The notes beneath the pieces were generated by a model. That model had not been told where the DNA came from, searched no databases, and worked only from the letters and a program-made list of their open reading frames with translations. The translations under genes and the position numbers were made by a program. From positions 1-35,143 of the forward strand of contig JARLHU010000025.1 in NCBI GenBank assembly GCA_031292095.1: a DNA stretch of 35,143 bases, given 5' to 3'. Position 1 is the stretch's first letter; the number at the start of each line of letters is the position of its first letter. Origin of the DNA: Desulfosporosinus sp. (GTDB lineage Bacteria > Bacillota > Desulfitobacteriia > Desulfitobacteriales > Desulfitobacteriaceae). This document shows, piece after piece, positions 1 through 8,222 of the stretch.

Positions 1-240
1 ATATTTTTTGGCCAAAGGTACAGCGCAAAGTGCATCGGGATAATCAACACCCGTAGCCAAAACAACAAATTTTGATCCATCTTTCCAACCTGCTTGGGAT
101 ATTTGTATAGCTGTTTCATAGCGATCATACCCTGCTATACGTTGGGAAGAAGGTGTTGCGTAAACCTTTGTAGCTGTAGTTAGCAATATGACTAAACTAC
201 ATATTACGAGCAAAGCTGTTATTGTTTTATTAAATGACAA
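1..240 (-). CDS. CWB2 cell-wall-binding protein, N-terminal part (cut by window edge)
   Basis: The frame runs off the left edge, so only the first 80 codons are visible. It starts at a TTG (238-240) placed 8 bases after an AGGAGG box; the nearer ATG is out of frame and stops after five codons. Residues 1-29 look like a signal peptide (hydrophobic core, then VYA). The mature part opens with QRIAGYDRYETAIQIS and continues with a VVLATGVDYPDALCAVPLA stretch, the signature of the cell wall binding repeat 2 family (PF04122), which holds proteins to anionic wall polymers. The second CWB2 protein of the window begins at 3910. What the C-terminal part does cannot be seen. Confidence 0.85.
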   Translation of the reverse strand, partial: MSFNKTITALLVICSLVILLTTATKVYATPSSQRIAGYDRYETAIQISQAGWKDGSKFVVLATGVDYPDALCAVPLAKKY

Positions 241-516
241 ACCTCATACCTCCTAAAAAAATTATTTTATGCTTTCTTAATTCATTATCTTAATTCTTTA
301 AATATTTAGTATCTCCTTTAAAACTATGGAATTCATGGTATCTATCTTTATGCTACGTCTATCAGTATAGATAAATAGAGCGAAAAAGTCGGTCAATCCT
401 TAAAGTAAGAAAAATCAGCTATTTGCTCCCAGAATATGTATTAGCGTATATTTCCGTTAAAATGTTGGCGGGACCCCAATATAAGAATATGCATATAGGC
501 GTTAGAAAAGGAAAAC
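241..516. other. Intergenic stretch, no gene seen
   Basis: AT-rich spacer between the CWB2 gene start and the terminator of the ATPase gene. It should contain the CWB2 promoter, but I could not fix a convincing -35/-10 pair. I see no coding frame. Confidence 0.4.
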
Positions 517-557
517 GTGAACAACCCACTATCCTTTAGGGATAGTGGGTTGTTCAC
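505..557 (-). terminator. Rho-independent terminator of the DUF4143 ATPase gene
   Basis: A perfect 18-base inverted repeat (517-534 and 540-557, five-base loop) lies 25 bases after the stop of the minus-strand ATPase gene. Read on the minus strand it is followed by a T-rich tract. Confidence 0.85.
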
Positions 558-581
558 AAGGAGGGTATCGAGGGGGCCCTG

Positions 582-1880
582 TTATGGTTTCAGGCAGAAT
601 AAGGCGTATAGAGGGATGCTCTTGATATTGTTTTCAAAACCGAAGTTCTTGGCAGACACTCTGATAGAATAGGCAGGCGCATAGGTTTCAATAAATTTAT
701 TCAGGCTCTTAGCGCGGACATTCGTTGCGGATTTTGCCTCCAGCGGAATGATATTTCCCTGTCGGTCTTGAAATACGAAGTCCAGCTCCGCCTTTCCGCC
801 CGATTCCCAATAAAAAGGTGAAAAGCCGTTTGTGACAAGCGCCTGCATGATATAGTTCTCGGCCAATGCTCCCTTAAAGCCGTCGAAGCTGTGAGGGTTG
901 CTTATAATCATATTTGCCACGATGCCAAGTTTGGAGCACAACAGCCCCGTATCGACCATATACACCTTAAAGGCGCTGTTATCAGCATAAGCTGCCAGAG
1001 GCATTTTCCCCTCTGATACACGAACACACTTATTGATGAGGCCAGAGGCCTTCAGCCAATCAAGCGGCGTTTCATACTGATGCGCTCTTGCGCCAGATTT
1101 GATCATCTTATATTGGAACTTCTGGTTTTCCTTTGCCAGCTGTGCAGGAACACTTGCCCATGCTGCCATAATCTTTGTTGTTTCCTGTGACGAGGCATAC
1201 TTGGCCATGTCGGCAATATAGGCGTCGTTCAGAGTCTTTTGAACTGCAACCACAAAGTCAAAGTCTTTCTTGTTGACATACTCGGAAATAGCCCTCGGCA
1301 TCCCACCGACAACGAGATAAGTCTTGTATAGGTCCATTGCTGTATCGTGCAAAGACAATGGCTTGAAGCTTTCATAGGACTCTTGAATAAGCTCACACAG
1401 CATATCGTTGCCGGTAGCCCATAGGAATTCCTCAAAATCCAGCGGATACAAATTCATCATATCGACCTTGCCTACGGGAAAAGAATACCTCTCCCGATTC
1501 AATGCCACACCCAGCAGGCTTCCGGTGGCGATGATGTGATATTTGGGAGCTTTCTCGCAAAAGTATTTTAGACTGGTCAGTGCTCGTTCACACGCTTGTA
1601 TTTCGTCGAAGATTATCAAGGTATCCCCCTCAAATATCGACTGTCCACATTTGGCCGAAAGCTCCCGCACTATTCGCTCTGGATCAAGATCCCTATCGAA
1701 GATGGCGGTAATCTCACCCGAATCCTCCATGTTAAAATACACGGTATTTTTATAATGTGTCTTACCGAATGTCAAAGCCATATATGTTTTGCCGACCTGC
1801 CTAGCTCCGTGGATGAGCAGTGGCATTCTATCAAACTTGTTTTTCCATTCTGTCAATTGTTTAGCAATTTTACGTTCCAT
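582..1880 (-). CDS. AAA family ATPase with DUF4143 C-terminal domain (copy A)
   Basis: A 432-residue protein. Residues 25-32 (GARQVGKT) form a Walker A motif and 88-93 (LIIFDE) a Walker B motif, as in the AAA_14 family. The C-terminal third is DUF4143, with a GALAENYI stretch and then ELDFVF and IPLEAKS, which resemble the acidic and Lys residues of a PD-(D/E)XK nuclease fold. Such proteins are common in accessory DNA of anaerobes and their cellular role is unknown. The protein at 8223-9518 is a clear homologue with the same motif spacing. The ATG is supported by an upstream TGAGGTGTT box. A scrap of a serine recombinase lies on its 5' side, mirroring the intact recombinase beside copy B. Confidence 0.9.
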   Translation of the reverse strand: MERKIAKQLTEWKNKFDRMPLLIHGARQVGKTYMALTFGKTHYKNTVYFNMEDSGEITAIFDRDLDPERIVRELSAKCGQSIFEGDTLIIFDEIQACERALTSLKYFCEKAPKYHIIATGSLLGVALNRERYSFPVGKVDMMNLYPLDFEEFLWATGNDMLCELIQESYESFKPLSLHDTAMDLYKTYLVVGGMPRAISEYVNKKDFDFVVAVQKTLNDAYIADMAKYASSQETTKIMAAWASVPAQLAKENQKFQYKMIKSGARAHQYETPLDWLKASGLINKCVRVSEGKMPLAAYADNSAFKVYMVDTGLLCSKLGIVANMIISNPHSFDGFKGALAENYIMQALVTNGFSPFYWESGGKAELDFVFQDRQGNIIPLEAKSATNVRAKSLNKFIETYAPAYSIRVSAKNFGFENNIKSIPLYALFCLKP

Positions 1881-2010
1881 AAATAGTTAACACCTCACAT
1901 TTATTATACCCATAATATGAGGCTGAATCAACACGGTGTTGCTGATTAACTTATTATGAAACGGATTTTGCAGGTAAAAGTAATGAAAGACGATGAAAAA
2001 AGAAAATACA

Positions 2011-2061
2011 AAAAAATACTTTACTGAAAAAGTAAGTGCGAAGGATTCGGAAAGACCCAAG
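2011..2061 (+). pseudogene. Serine recombinase remnant
   Basis: This short frame encodes KKYFTEKVSAKDSERPK, which matches KKYFEEKVSAKDAKRPK inside the intact recombinase at 7519-8100 in all but three positions. Neither the catalytic N-terminus nor the C-terminal HTH is recognisable around it, and stops follow at once. It is the only visible remainder of a recombinase gene that was divergent from ATPase copy A. Confidence 0.65.
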
Positions 2062-2270
2062 TGCATAGAAAAATCGAGAGTATGGGTCGGCTAATTGAAG
2101 ATACGATCACTCGTTTGAAAAATGATTTCAAAAGGTTTTGACCCTTGAGTCCCATAAATAGGGTTATGGCAAGAGCTCCATAATATAAATATTTAATTAT
2201 ATAGATCTTCTATATTAGGTGTGTCATTGGTCATTAGGTGTGATTAATGTTTTTGTATTCAACAAATTAT

Positions 2271-2302
2271 CCCAATATATTTTATATATTGGGGGTTTTT
2301 TT
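2271..2302 (+). terminator. Rho-independent terminator
   Basis: A perfect 10-base stem (2271-2280 with 2284-2293) is followed by a run of seven T. No intact plus-strand gene precedes it, so it probably belonged to the decayed recombinase region, and it insulates the peptidase gene. The rest of 1881-2422 shows only the recombinase scrap and no further gene. Confidence 0.7.
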
Positions 2303-2422
2303 CTACAAATTTCAATATACAGAAGCAGTATAATGGATTACATTGAACGATGTGGTTAATATTTGTATAAACACTATTAATTGGAGCGCATTTATAAAAA
2401 ACTAAGAGGGATGTGTTAATTA

Positions 2423-3589
2423 ATGTTTGTTAAGGAAGTTAAGAAATTAATATGTATATTATCTGTTTCTACTTTTTTAATGGGAACTTATGCCCTACCA
2501 TCTTTTGCAATTAATTCGCAAACTCCAATCAAACTAACTGACCAACAAAAGAAAGACGCCCTCAATCAAATTAATAATAATACAATATTTAGGCAAAAAT
2601 ACGGGAAGATAGACGTATCCAAGGCTACTAATGAAGAGTTTAAAGAATATGGTATCCCTGAAAGACCCACTGATCCGGAGGAATTAAAACAGTGGAACAG
2701 ACTTTATGGTAGTATCAAAGAAACTATCAAGCCACAATTCGCTTTTAGTGATACTTCAGGTATAAGTTGGCCCAGTAGTTGGCCCAACGGAACGATCGCG
2801 GCAAATAAAATAGAGTCTGGAGCTTTTAATCGTGATGATAATTTAAATGTTGGTTTTAACCCTATTGGTTATCAAAATGTTATAGGCGAGTTTACTGTCC
2901 CGGATCTTACAAAGTATAAGGATAATACAAATACAACAGCTAAGGTCATGTTTTGGGCCGGCATAGGCGGTGCTAACCCTAACCCTCCGGGACATGATTC
3001 TCTTATCCAAGATGGTGTAGAAGCCGATTTTGCTAATAATAGTGCTTCTTATCATGCGTTCTGGGAAGATGCCTGCAGTATTCCTGGAAATTATTATAAT
3101 AACTCTGGTGTCCCTGGATCATCTAACGCTGCTTATATTACTAGTTTAAAAATAAATTCAAATGACGTTATCGATGTTGGGGTTGGACTTTCTGGTAGTG
3201 GCGGATCTACTATGAATTTTCAAATTACCGATTGGACAACAGGACAATCCACGAGCTTTTCGGAACAAACTAAAGTTCCAACTGCCACAGATCCAAACCC
3301 AGTTGCAGCAATTAATAATAACTGTGCAGAATGGTTTACTGAGGCTCCTACTTTATTACCATCAGGTAACATTAGTCCATTAGCAGATTATGGTACTGAA
3401 AATTGGCTTGGATGTTATAGCTATGGACCTTTAGGCGCGGCCAAAACTGAATCGGGTATGGTTGCAAATCCGTTTACAGGAGCATCTGATGTTAAGGGTA
3501 TTAACATGTTTAAAAATAATATACTTGAATCTAGCACAAGCAATCCGACATTTTACAATACTTTTACTACCACATGGAACGCTCCGTGA
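2423..3589 (+). CDS. Secreted G1-family glutamic endopeptidase (eqolisin-like)
   Basis: The protein has 388 residues. Residues 1-29 form a signal peptide (positive start, hydrophobic core, SFA), and about 30-110 look like a prosegment. From about 150 the eqolisin pattern appears: VIGEFTVP (153-160), KVMFWAGIGG (174-183), SLIQDGVEADF (193-203) with the candidate catalytic Gln196, SYHAFWED, then CAEWFTEAP (301-309) with the candidate catalytic Glu303, and ADYGTENW. In peptidase family G1 a Gln-Glu pair cleaves peptides, usually at acid pH. The family was first known from fungi and bacterial members occur. The ATG follows a weak GAGGG box. The gene stands alone between two terminators. A role in protein scavenging outside the cell is inference. 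Confidence 0.85.
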   Translation: MFVKEVKKLICILSVSTFLMGTYALPSFAINSQTPIKLTDQQKKDALNQINNNTIFRQKYGKIDVSKATNEEFKEYGIPERPTDPEELKQWNRLYGSIKETIKPQFAFSDTSGISWPSSWPNGTIAANKIESGAFNRDDNLNVGFNPIGYQNVIGEFTVPDLTKYKDNTNTTAKVMFWAGIGGANPNPPGHDSLIQDGVEADFANNSASYHAFWEDACSIPGNYYNNSGVPGSSNAAYITSLKINSNDVIDVGVGLSGSGGSTMNFQITDWTTGQSTSFSEQTKVPTATDPNPVAAINNNCAEWFTEAPTLLPSGNISPLADYGTENWLGCYSYGPLGAAKTESGMVANPFTGASDVKGINMFKNNILESSTSNPTFYNTFTTTWNAP

Positions 3590-3663
3590 TTAACAAACTA
3601 GGATTATAAGTTGAAATACTTTTGAGTCGTGGCTTAGGAAATAATCCACAAGTGTGTTTCCGA

Positions 3664-3697
3664 GAAAGGGGGTGATTTATCGCCCCTTCTTTTTCTA
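3664..3697 (+). terminator. Rho-independent terminator of the G1 peptidase gene
   Basis: An AAGGGG/CCCCTT stem followed by TTCTTTTT lies about 75 bases after the peptidase stop. Confidence 0.75.
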
Positions 3698-3700
3698 TTT

Positions 3701-3768
3701 GGCTATTTGTGCCCATCCCGCCAAAAGGTCCAGTATCAGCGTAGCTGTCACTAGGTGCAAAGTAGATG
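3701..3768. repeat. Dispersed repeat pair X-Y, copy 1
   Basis: Bases 3701-3720 (X) are the exact reverse complement of 7043-7062. Bases 3737-3768 (Y) match 6989-7020 in the same orientation at 30 of 32 positions. The unit flanks the CWB2-RCC1 gene on its left, as copy 2 does on its right. It may be an insertion-sequence or integration scar. Apart from this, 3590-3909 shows only the terminator. Confidence 0.65.
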
Positions 3769-3909
3769 AATAAAATTAGTTAATTTCCAAGTTAAAGTTC
3801 CTAAAAGTGCAGCTAATGTCATGTTTTGCGAATTGCAGGAAATTACCTTCATGTATGGAATTAAGTAAAAGTATTAGTAAAATAAGTAAAGGAAGAAGGG
3901 CGTCAAGTC

Positions 3910-6234
3910 ATGAGGATATTTACATCAAAAAAGACATTAGCCAGTTTAGTGATCGCGGGTATGGCTCTAATAATGACTCCGTTTAATGCCTTTGCAGATA
4001 CTGGGGTAACGACTGCGCGACTGTTCGGTTCGGATAGAATTGGAACCTCTACTGCAGTAGCAGATGCTGGATGGACGACTGCTATCACGGCCATCTTGGC
4101 CCCATCTGATGATGCTGATTTGGTAGATGCGTTATTGGTTGCACCCTTAGCTGGTAAGACAGCTCCGATCCTTTTGACAGACAGCAACGCACTGACTCCT
4201 GCTACTCAAGCTGAATTGATTAAATTGGGCGTTAAAAATGTCTATGTAGTGGGCGCCATAGACCAAACTGTCGTTGATCAAGTGAACGCAATTAGCGATG
4301 TAACCGCTACAGTACTCAGTGGTGCAGACAGCATTGCTGTAGCGACTGCTATCTCTGCTAAATTAACCAATCCTACAGGTTCCTTCATCGTTGGTCACAG
4401 TGCATTGGCGGATGCCTTATCAATAGCTTCTTACGCAGCCGCTAATAACTATGCCATCTTGGTTGCTAATCCAGATGGCAGTCTCCCAGCTTCGGAAACT
4501 GCCTATAAAGGTGCCACTACGTACATCATCGGCGGACCTACTCTCGTTGCAGACATCCCTGGCGCTACTCGTCTCTTTGGAACAGATCGTTTCGCTACAA
4601 ATCTGGCAGTACTCAATGCCTTAACGTATAAATATGATCATGTCTACGTTGCTAACGGCACAGACGCTCACTTGGTCGATTCTCTCGTTGCGTCATCCCT
4701 AGCTGCTGAGTCAGGTGCACCTATTGTTCTTAATGACACTTATGGAGACGGTTTAATTGCATCTACTAGCATTAATAGCAAGCTGGCTTCAACAGCTGTA
4801 GTGACTGCTCTTGGCGGTCACACTGTGGTTCCTGATGTCGATGTTGCACAAATTACAGATGGACCAGTTATACCCCCTGTGGTAGTCACGCCTCCGGTAG
4901 TTACTCCACCTATATCTACTCCTGTAACAACTCCATCAACGTCTACAGATGCCGGGTCACAAGGGACAACAAGTACCAGTAACAGTGCTGTAAACACACA
5001 AAGTATTGTTCATTCTAGAATTACCCTGGGAGCTGAAACCGCTTATTATTTGGATTCCAGCGGTCACGTTTGGGCTTGGGGAGCTGGAGCCAATGGTGAA
5101 CTCGGTGACGGGACGACGGGCACCACCCTATTAAATCCCACAGATACCGTAAATCCAATTTATGGCTCAACTGTCCCGGTTGAAGTCTCAAAGCTCTCTA
5201 ATATTGTTTCCATTGTTGCTGGAGGAAGTACTTGTTACGCTCTAGACAGCGGCGGTCATGTTTGGGCTTGGGGAGACGGAACTTATGGTCAACTTGGCAA
5301 CAGTATGAAGGGTACTGGTGAAGGGTACTTTCCAAATTTTTATGGTTCAACTGTCCCGGTTGAAGTCTCAAAGCTCTCTAACATTGTTGCTATTGTTGCC
5401 GGGAACTTAAACGGATACGCACTTGATAGTTCCGACCATGTCTGGGCTTGGGGAGCTGCTCAGGGCATCCCGGATGAACCAATGACTGATGTACCAATGA
5501 CTATGGCCTCAGCTATCCCCATTCAAATCTCCACCCTCACGGATATTGTTTCTATTTCTGCTGATGCTCAAGGGGGCGAAGCCTTCGCCTACGATAGTTC
5601 TGGCCATGTCTGGGCTTGGGGAGCTTTTGGTTATGTTACCACCACCATGATGCCATCTCCATCAACAACAGGCGCTCAAACACCTGGCCCCGTTCAACTC
5701 TCAAACCTGAAGAATATTGTAGCTATCGCTCATGAAGGATTTGGGGATGAAGCGATCTTTCACGATAGTTCCGGCAACGATTTCATTAATCAGGCCGACC
5801 AGCTTTGGTACGCCCTTGATAGTTCCGGTCAGGTTTGGTCTTGGGAATTTATCGGTGCTTTGCAGGCTAGATTCACCCCCGTTAAAGTCTCAAACCTCTC
5901 CAATATTGTTGCAATTGCAGGAAGAGGGGTAGATGGTAGTTTAATTATAACAAAATCCGGTTACGCCCTTGACAATTCAGGTCATGTTTGGGCCTGGGGA
6001 GATGGAGCTAATGGTGAACTCGGCAACGGATCAGTAACAAAAAATCAATCTACCCCTGTCCTGGTCTCAAATATATCTAATATCGTCAAAATTGCTGGAA
6101 ATGATGTAAACTGTTACGCTCTCGACAGCGGCGGTCATGTTTGGGCTTGGGGAGACGGAACTTATGGTCAACTTGGCAACGGATCTTTAACTAATTCAAA
6201 CGTTCCGGTTCAAGTTCTTGGTCTACCCAAATAG
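3910..6234 (+). CDS. Cell-surface protein: CWB2 repeats plus seven-blade RCC1 propeller
   Basis: The protein has 774 residues. Residues 1-29 are a signal peptide ending in AFA. About 35-318 are three CWB2 repeats (TARLFGSDRIGTS, ATRLFGTDRFATN), which anchor proteins to the Firmicute wall. About 318-365 are a Pro/Thr/Ser-rich linker with repeated PPVV. About 365-774 hold seven RCC1-type repeats, each with an ALDSSGHVWAWG-like core; blade 5 is degenerate (QVWSWE). Seven is the number needed for a closed RCC1 propeller. Blades 2 and 7 are almost identical in DNA (5239-5301 and 6119-6181 differ at one base), and the stretches 5161-5220 and 5341-5400 are near copies, so the gene has been shuffled internally. 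The ligand is unknown; binding of a polymer or protein at the surface is inference. The ATG follows GGAAGAAGGG. Confidence 0.92.
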   Translation: MRIFTSKKTLASLVIAGMALIMTPFNAFADTGVTTARLFGSDRIGTSTAVADAGWTTAITAILAPSDDADLVDALLVAPLAGKTAPILLTDSNALTPATQAELIKLGVKNVYVVGAIDQTVVDQVNAISDVTATVLSGADSIAVATAISAKLTNPTGSFIVGHSALADALSIASYAAANNYAILVANPDGSLPASETAYKGATTYIIGGPTLVADIPGATRLFGTDRFATNLAVLNALTYKYDHVYVANGTDAHLVDSLVASSLAAESGAPIVLNDTYGDGLIASTSINSKLASTAVVTALGGHTVVPDVDVAQITDGPVIPPVVVTPPVVTPPISTPVTTPSTSTDAGSQGTTSTSNSAVNTQSIVHSRITLGAETAYYLDSSGHVWAWGAGANGELGDGTTGTTLLNPTDTVNPIYGSTVPVEVSKLSNIVSIVAGGSTCYALDSGGHVWAWGDGTYGQLGNSMKGTGEGYFPNFYGSTVPVEVSKLSNIVAIVAGNLNGYALDSSDHVWAWGAAQGIPDEPMTDVPMTMASAIPIQISTLTDIVSISADAQGGEAFAYDSSGHVWAWGAFGYVTTTMMPSPSTTGAQTPGPVQLSNLKNIVAIAHEGFGDEAIFHDSSGNDFINQADQLWYALDSSGQVWSWEFIGALQARFTPVKVSNLSNIVAIAGRGVDGSLIITKSGYALDNSGHVWAWGDGANGELGNGSVTKNQSTPVLVSNISNIVKIAGNDVNCYALDSGGHVWAWGDGTYGQLGNGSLTNSNVPVQVLGLPK

Positions 6235-6333
6235 TATTAAATTACCAATATGATTACGATAAAAAGGTTGTAGATGAACCAGGTATCGCTTTGGAAATTT
6301 GGTACTTGTCAAAGAGTTGATAAAATCGGGCTG

Positions 6334-6367
6334 CTAGAGCGTTTTGTGACGCTCTGGTTTTTTTATA
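6334..6367 (+). terminator. Rho-independent terminator of the CWB2-RCC1 gene
   Basis: An AGAGCG/CGCTCT stem with GG and seven T follows the stop by about 100 bases. Confidence 0.8.
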
Positions 6368-6985
6368 TTTGTACTAAAAATTGTCGCCGATTTTGCTTCT
6401 TGGGTCCTATAACCCACAATACGACAAGTAGCCAAACATTCGAATCCTCATTTTCGGCCAAATTTGACCGTGAACGCTGATTTACGTGTTTTCTTTTTTC
6501 TATTTTTTGGGCTCATTTAACGTGTTTTGATATGTAAGGCCAAAGTCCGTTTTTCTCTCACTCACGCCATTTTTCTGGGGTGTCCGTTTCAGAATTTTCT
6601 CGTTCGTGTACTCTGGCTGTAGACAGAGTTTACTTTTTTGGGGATGTGGCAAACCCATTTTCTTACGAAAGTCAGCCAAACAGTATCGTCGTCTGGATCA
6701 TATTTATTCTTGGCAACTTCACCGGGCAATAATGTCAGCTATTTCCTAAGATAACCAACTCCTTTTGAGAGATACATTTAAGATTTGCCACGTTTTTCGA
6801 ACGCAACAATCCTAACTTTTTAAAAATGTCCACCATAACTGGATCACTTTCAGGATCATATTTAAAATCTTTGGCAGCTTCCTGTCATAGTCTAGTGGCA
6901 AATTCTCTCCTCAACCTTTTTTGTTGTACCGCTTTAGTCTCAAAATGAAATATGGTTATAATAATAACCTCCTTACCAGGCCCAA
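6368..6985 (-). other. Non-coding or decayed stretch with broken frames
   Basis: No intact gene is visible. On the minus strand two short frames look like old coding sequence: around 6890-6780 (AAKDFKYDPESDPVMVDIFKKLG) and around 6735-6590 (EVAKNKYDPDDDTVWLTF). They share the pattern AKxxKYDPxxD, so they may be two pieces of one gene or a tandem repeat. I do not recognise the family. Confidence 0.3.
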
Positions 6986-6988
6986 CTC

Positions 6989-7062
6989 CAGCGTAGCTGT
7001 CACCAGGTGCATAGTAGATGTTGTGCAGGATGGGGACGACGACGGGATGGGCACAAATAGCC
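6989..7062. repeat. Dispersed repeat pair X-Y, copy 2
   Basis: Y' (6989-7020) is a direct copy of 3737-3768, and X' (7043-7062) is the exact inverse of 3701-3720. It lies just downstream of the zinc-finger gene that ends at 7092. Confidence 0.65.
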
Positions 7063-7091
7063 AAAATACAATCTTGGCTGTGTGCTCGTCT

Positions 7092-7526
7092 TTAATTAAA
7101 AAACTCTTCAATGGACATTCTTGCTGGAACATCTTTTTGGTACCGAAGTGCATTTAACGCAAGTTGATCCACAAGTTCTTCCACACGTATTTCAAGATCA
7201 AGGTTATGTGTTGTCTCACCACATTCGCACTTCATAATAGGTACGTCTGTAATAACGAGTGTGTGTTTGCGTCCACAAAGGTCAAGAGGTAGCTCCCACT
7301 CAGTCGTACTGGGTGCCATAACTCTATTGCACTCAACACAAACTTCCGTACGCGGAGAAGGGGCATAGGACTCGACAGATCGCCTAGGCATACTAGTACC
7401 GAAAATTTCACTTTTATGAGTTTTAATAAGATCCGCGAAATATGCCATGAGTTGATCTTTATCCAATTTAAGTTCAAAGGATATTTGTCTCGCAAGATTA
7501 AGAAGTTCAGTTTCGTCCTTAGGCAT
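7092..7526 (-). CDS. YgiT-type zinc-finger protein
   Basis: The protein has 144 residues. The centre carries CVEC and, about 45 residues later, VPIMKCECGE, the arrangement of YgiT/MqsA-type zinc fingers; a helical tail follows (LEIRVEELVDQLALNALRYQ). The N-terminal 50 residues are helical and not recognised. YgiT-type fingers occur in antitoxins such as MqsA and in many orphan proteins; no HTH of the MqsA kind follows here, so an antitoxin role is not supported. Its ATG overlaps the 3' end of the recombinase gene by 8 bases, so the two genes are translationally coupled and probably one mobile unit. Confidence 0.7.
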   Translation of the reverse strand: MPKDETELLNLARQISFELKLDKDQLMAYFADLIKTHKSEIFGTSMPRRSVESYAPSPRTEVCVECNRVMAPSTTEWELPLDLCGRKHTLVITDVPIMKCECGETTHNLDLEIRVEELVDQLALNALRYQKDVPARMSIEEFFN

Positions 7527-8100
7527 TTATTTTCTCTTCCCTACTAATCTCAACTTCATTCACGAATTTATAGAAGGTATTACGCTTAAGTCCCAGTAAT
7601 CCCATAGCTTTCTCAGCTGTCAATTCCCGAATCTTCCACCGTGGATATACCTCGTCCCAATTATCCGGCTTCTTAACTTGTTTGCGTCCCTTGTACATAC
7701 CTTTCGACTTTGCTATTGCAATTCCTTCGCGCTGTCTCTCCAACATATTTGCTCGTTCAAACTCATTTATGGCCCCGATCATCGTCAACATTAGTTTTCC
7801 TGTGCTGGTGCTCGTATCAAGATTTTCTTTCAGCGATTTTAACTTAACACCTTTGTCGTCCAGTTGCTTAACTATATTCAATAGATCCTGCGTACTTCTG
7901 GCTAAACGAGAGAAGTCTTTAATAACAATTACGTCGCCTTCTCTGGCAAACTCAAGCATTTCTAAAAGCTTGGGTCTTTTTGCATCTTTGGCACTCACTT
8001 TCTCTTCGAAATATTTTTTTATGTCTTCTCGTTCCATCGCCTTTATTTGTCGTTCTTCGTTTTGGTCTATCGTCGAAACGCGGATATATGCTATATTCAT
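7519..8100 (-). CDS. Serine recombinase of the resolvase/invertase family
   Basis: The protein has 193 residues when started at the ATG at 8098-8100, which lies behind an AAGGGGA box; an upstream ATG would add 14 residues unlike any resolvase start. YIRVST (5-10) holds the catalytic Ser9, and KDFSRLARSTQDLL, GKLMLTMIGAINEFER and a C-terminal helix-turn-helix (LTAEKAMGLLGLKRNTFYKF) complete the family pattern. Such enzymes cut and rejoin DNA through a phosphoserine link in resolution or inversion. It is divergent from ATPase copy B and coupled to the zinc-finger gene. The target site is not known. Confidence 0.9.
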   Translation of the reverse strand: MNIAYIRVSTIDQNEERQIKAMEREDIKKYFEEKVSAKDAKRPKLLEMLEFAREGDVIVIKDFSRLARSTQDLLNIVKQLDDKGVKLKSLKENLDTSTSTGKLMLTMIGAINEFERANMLERQREGIAIAKSKGMYKGRKQVKKPDNWDEVYPRWKIRELTAEKAMGLLGLKRNTFYKFVNEVEISREEKINA

Positions 8101-8222
8101 TGAATATAAGTCCCCTTTCACCGCAGTATTCGTGTTGATCATTGTATAATAAGTCGTTATATTCGTTGTTATTTACACGAATAAATGATAATATTACTCT
8201 ACATTGACTTGGGGGTGAAGAT

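Noticed and set aside
517-557. Perfect 18-bp inverted repeat as an attachment or recombination site
   Set aside because: Its place just after the ATPase stop and the T-rich tract on the minus strand explain it as a terminator.
1543-1886. Plus-strand frames opposite the DUF4143 ATPase gene
   Set aside because: They are antisense to a gene with clear Walker motifs and have no family features or ribosome binding sites.
6274-6480. A 68-codon frame after the CWB2-RCC1 gene
   Set aside because: It runs through the terminator hairpin at 6334-6367 and its product shows no protein-like pattern.
8101-8142. Longer start for the recombinase (207 residues)
   Set aside because: The added 14 residues precede the usual resolvase beginning, and the AAGGGGA box fits the ATG at 8100.
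7682-8149. A 155-codon plus-strand frame opposite the recombinase
   Set aside because: The minus strand encodes an obvious serine recombinase with its catalytic motif; the plus-strand product is low in complexity and has no start signal.
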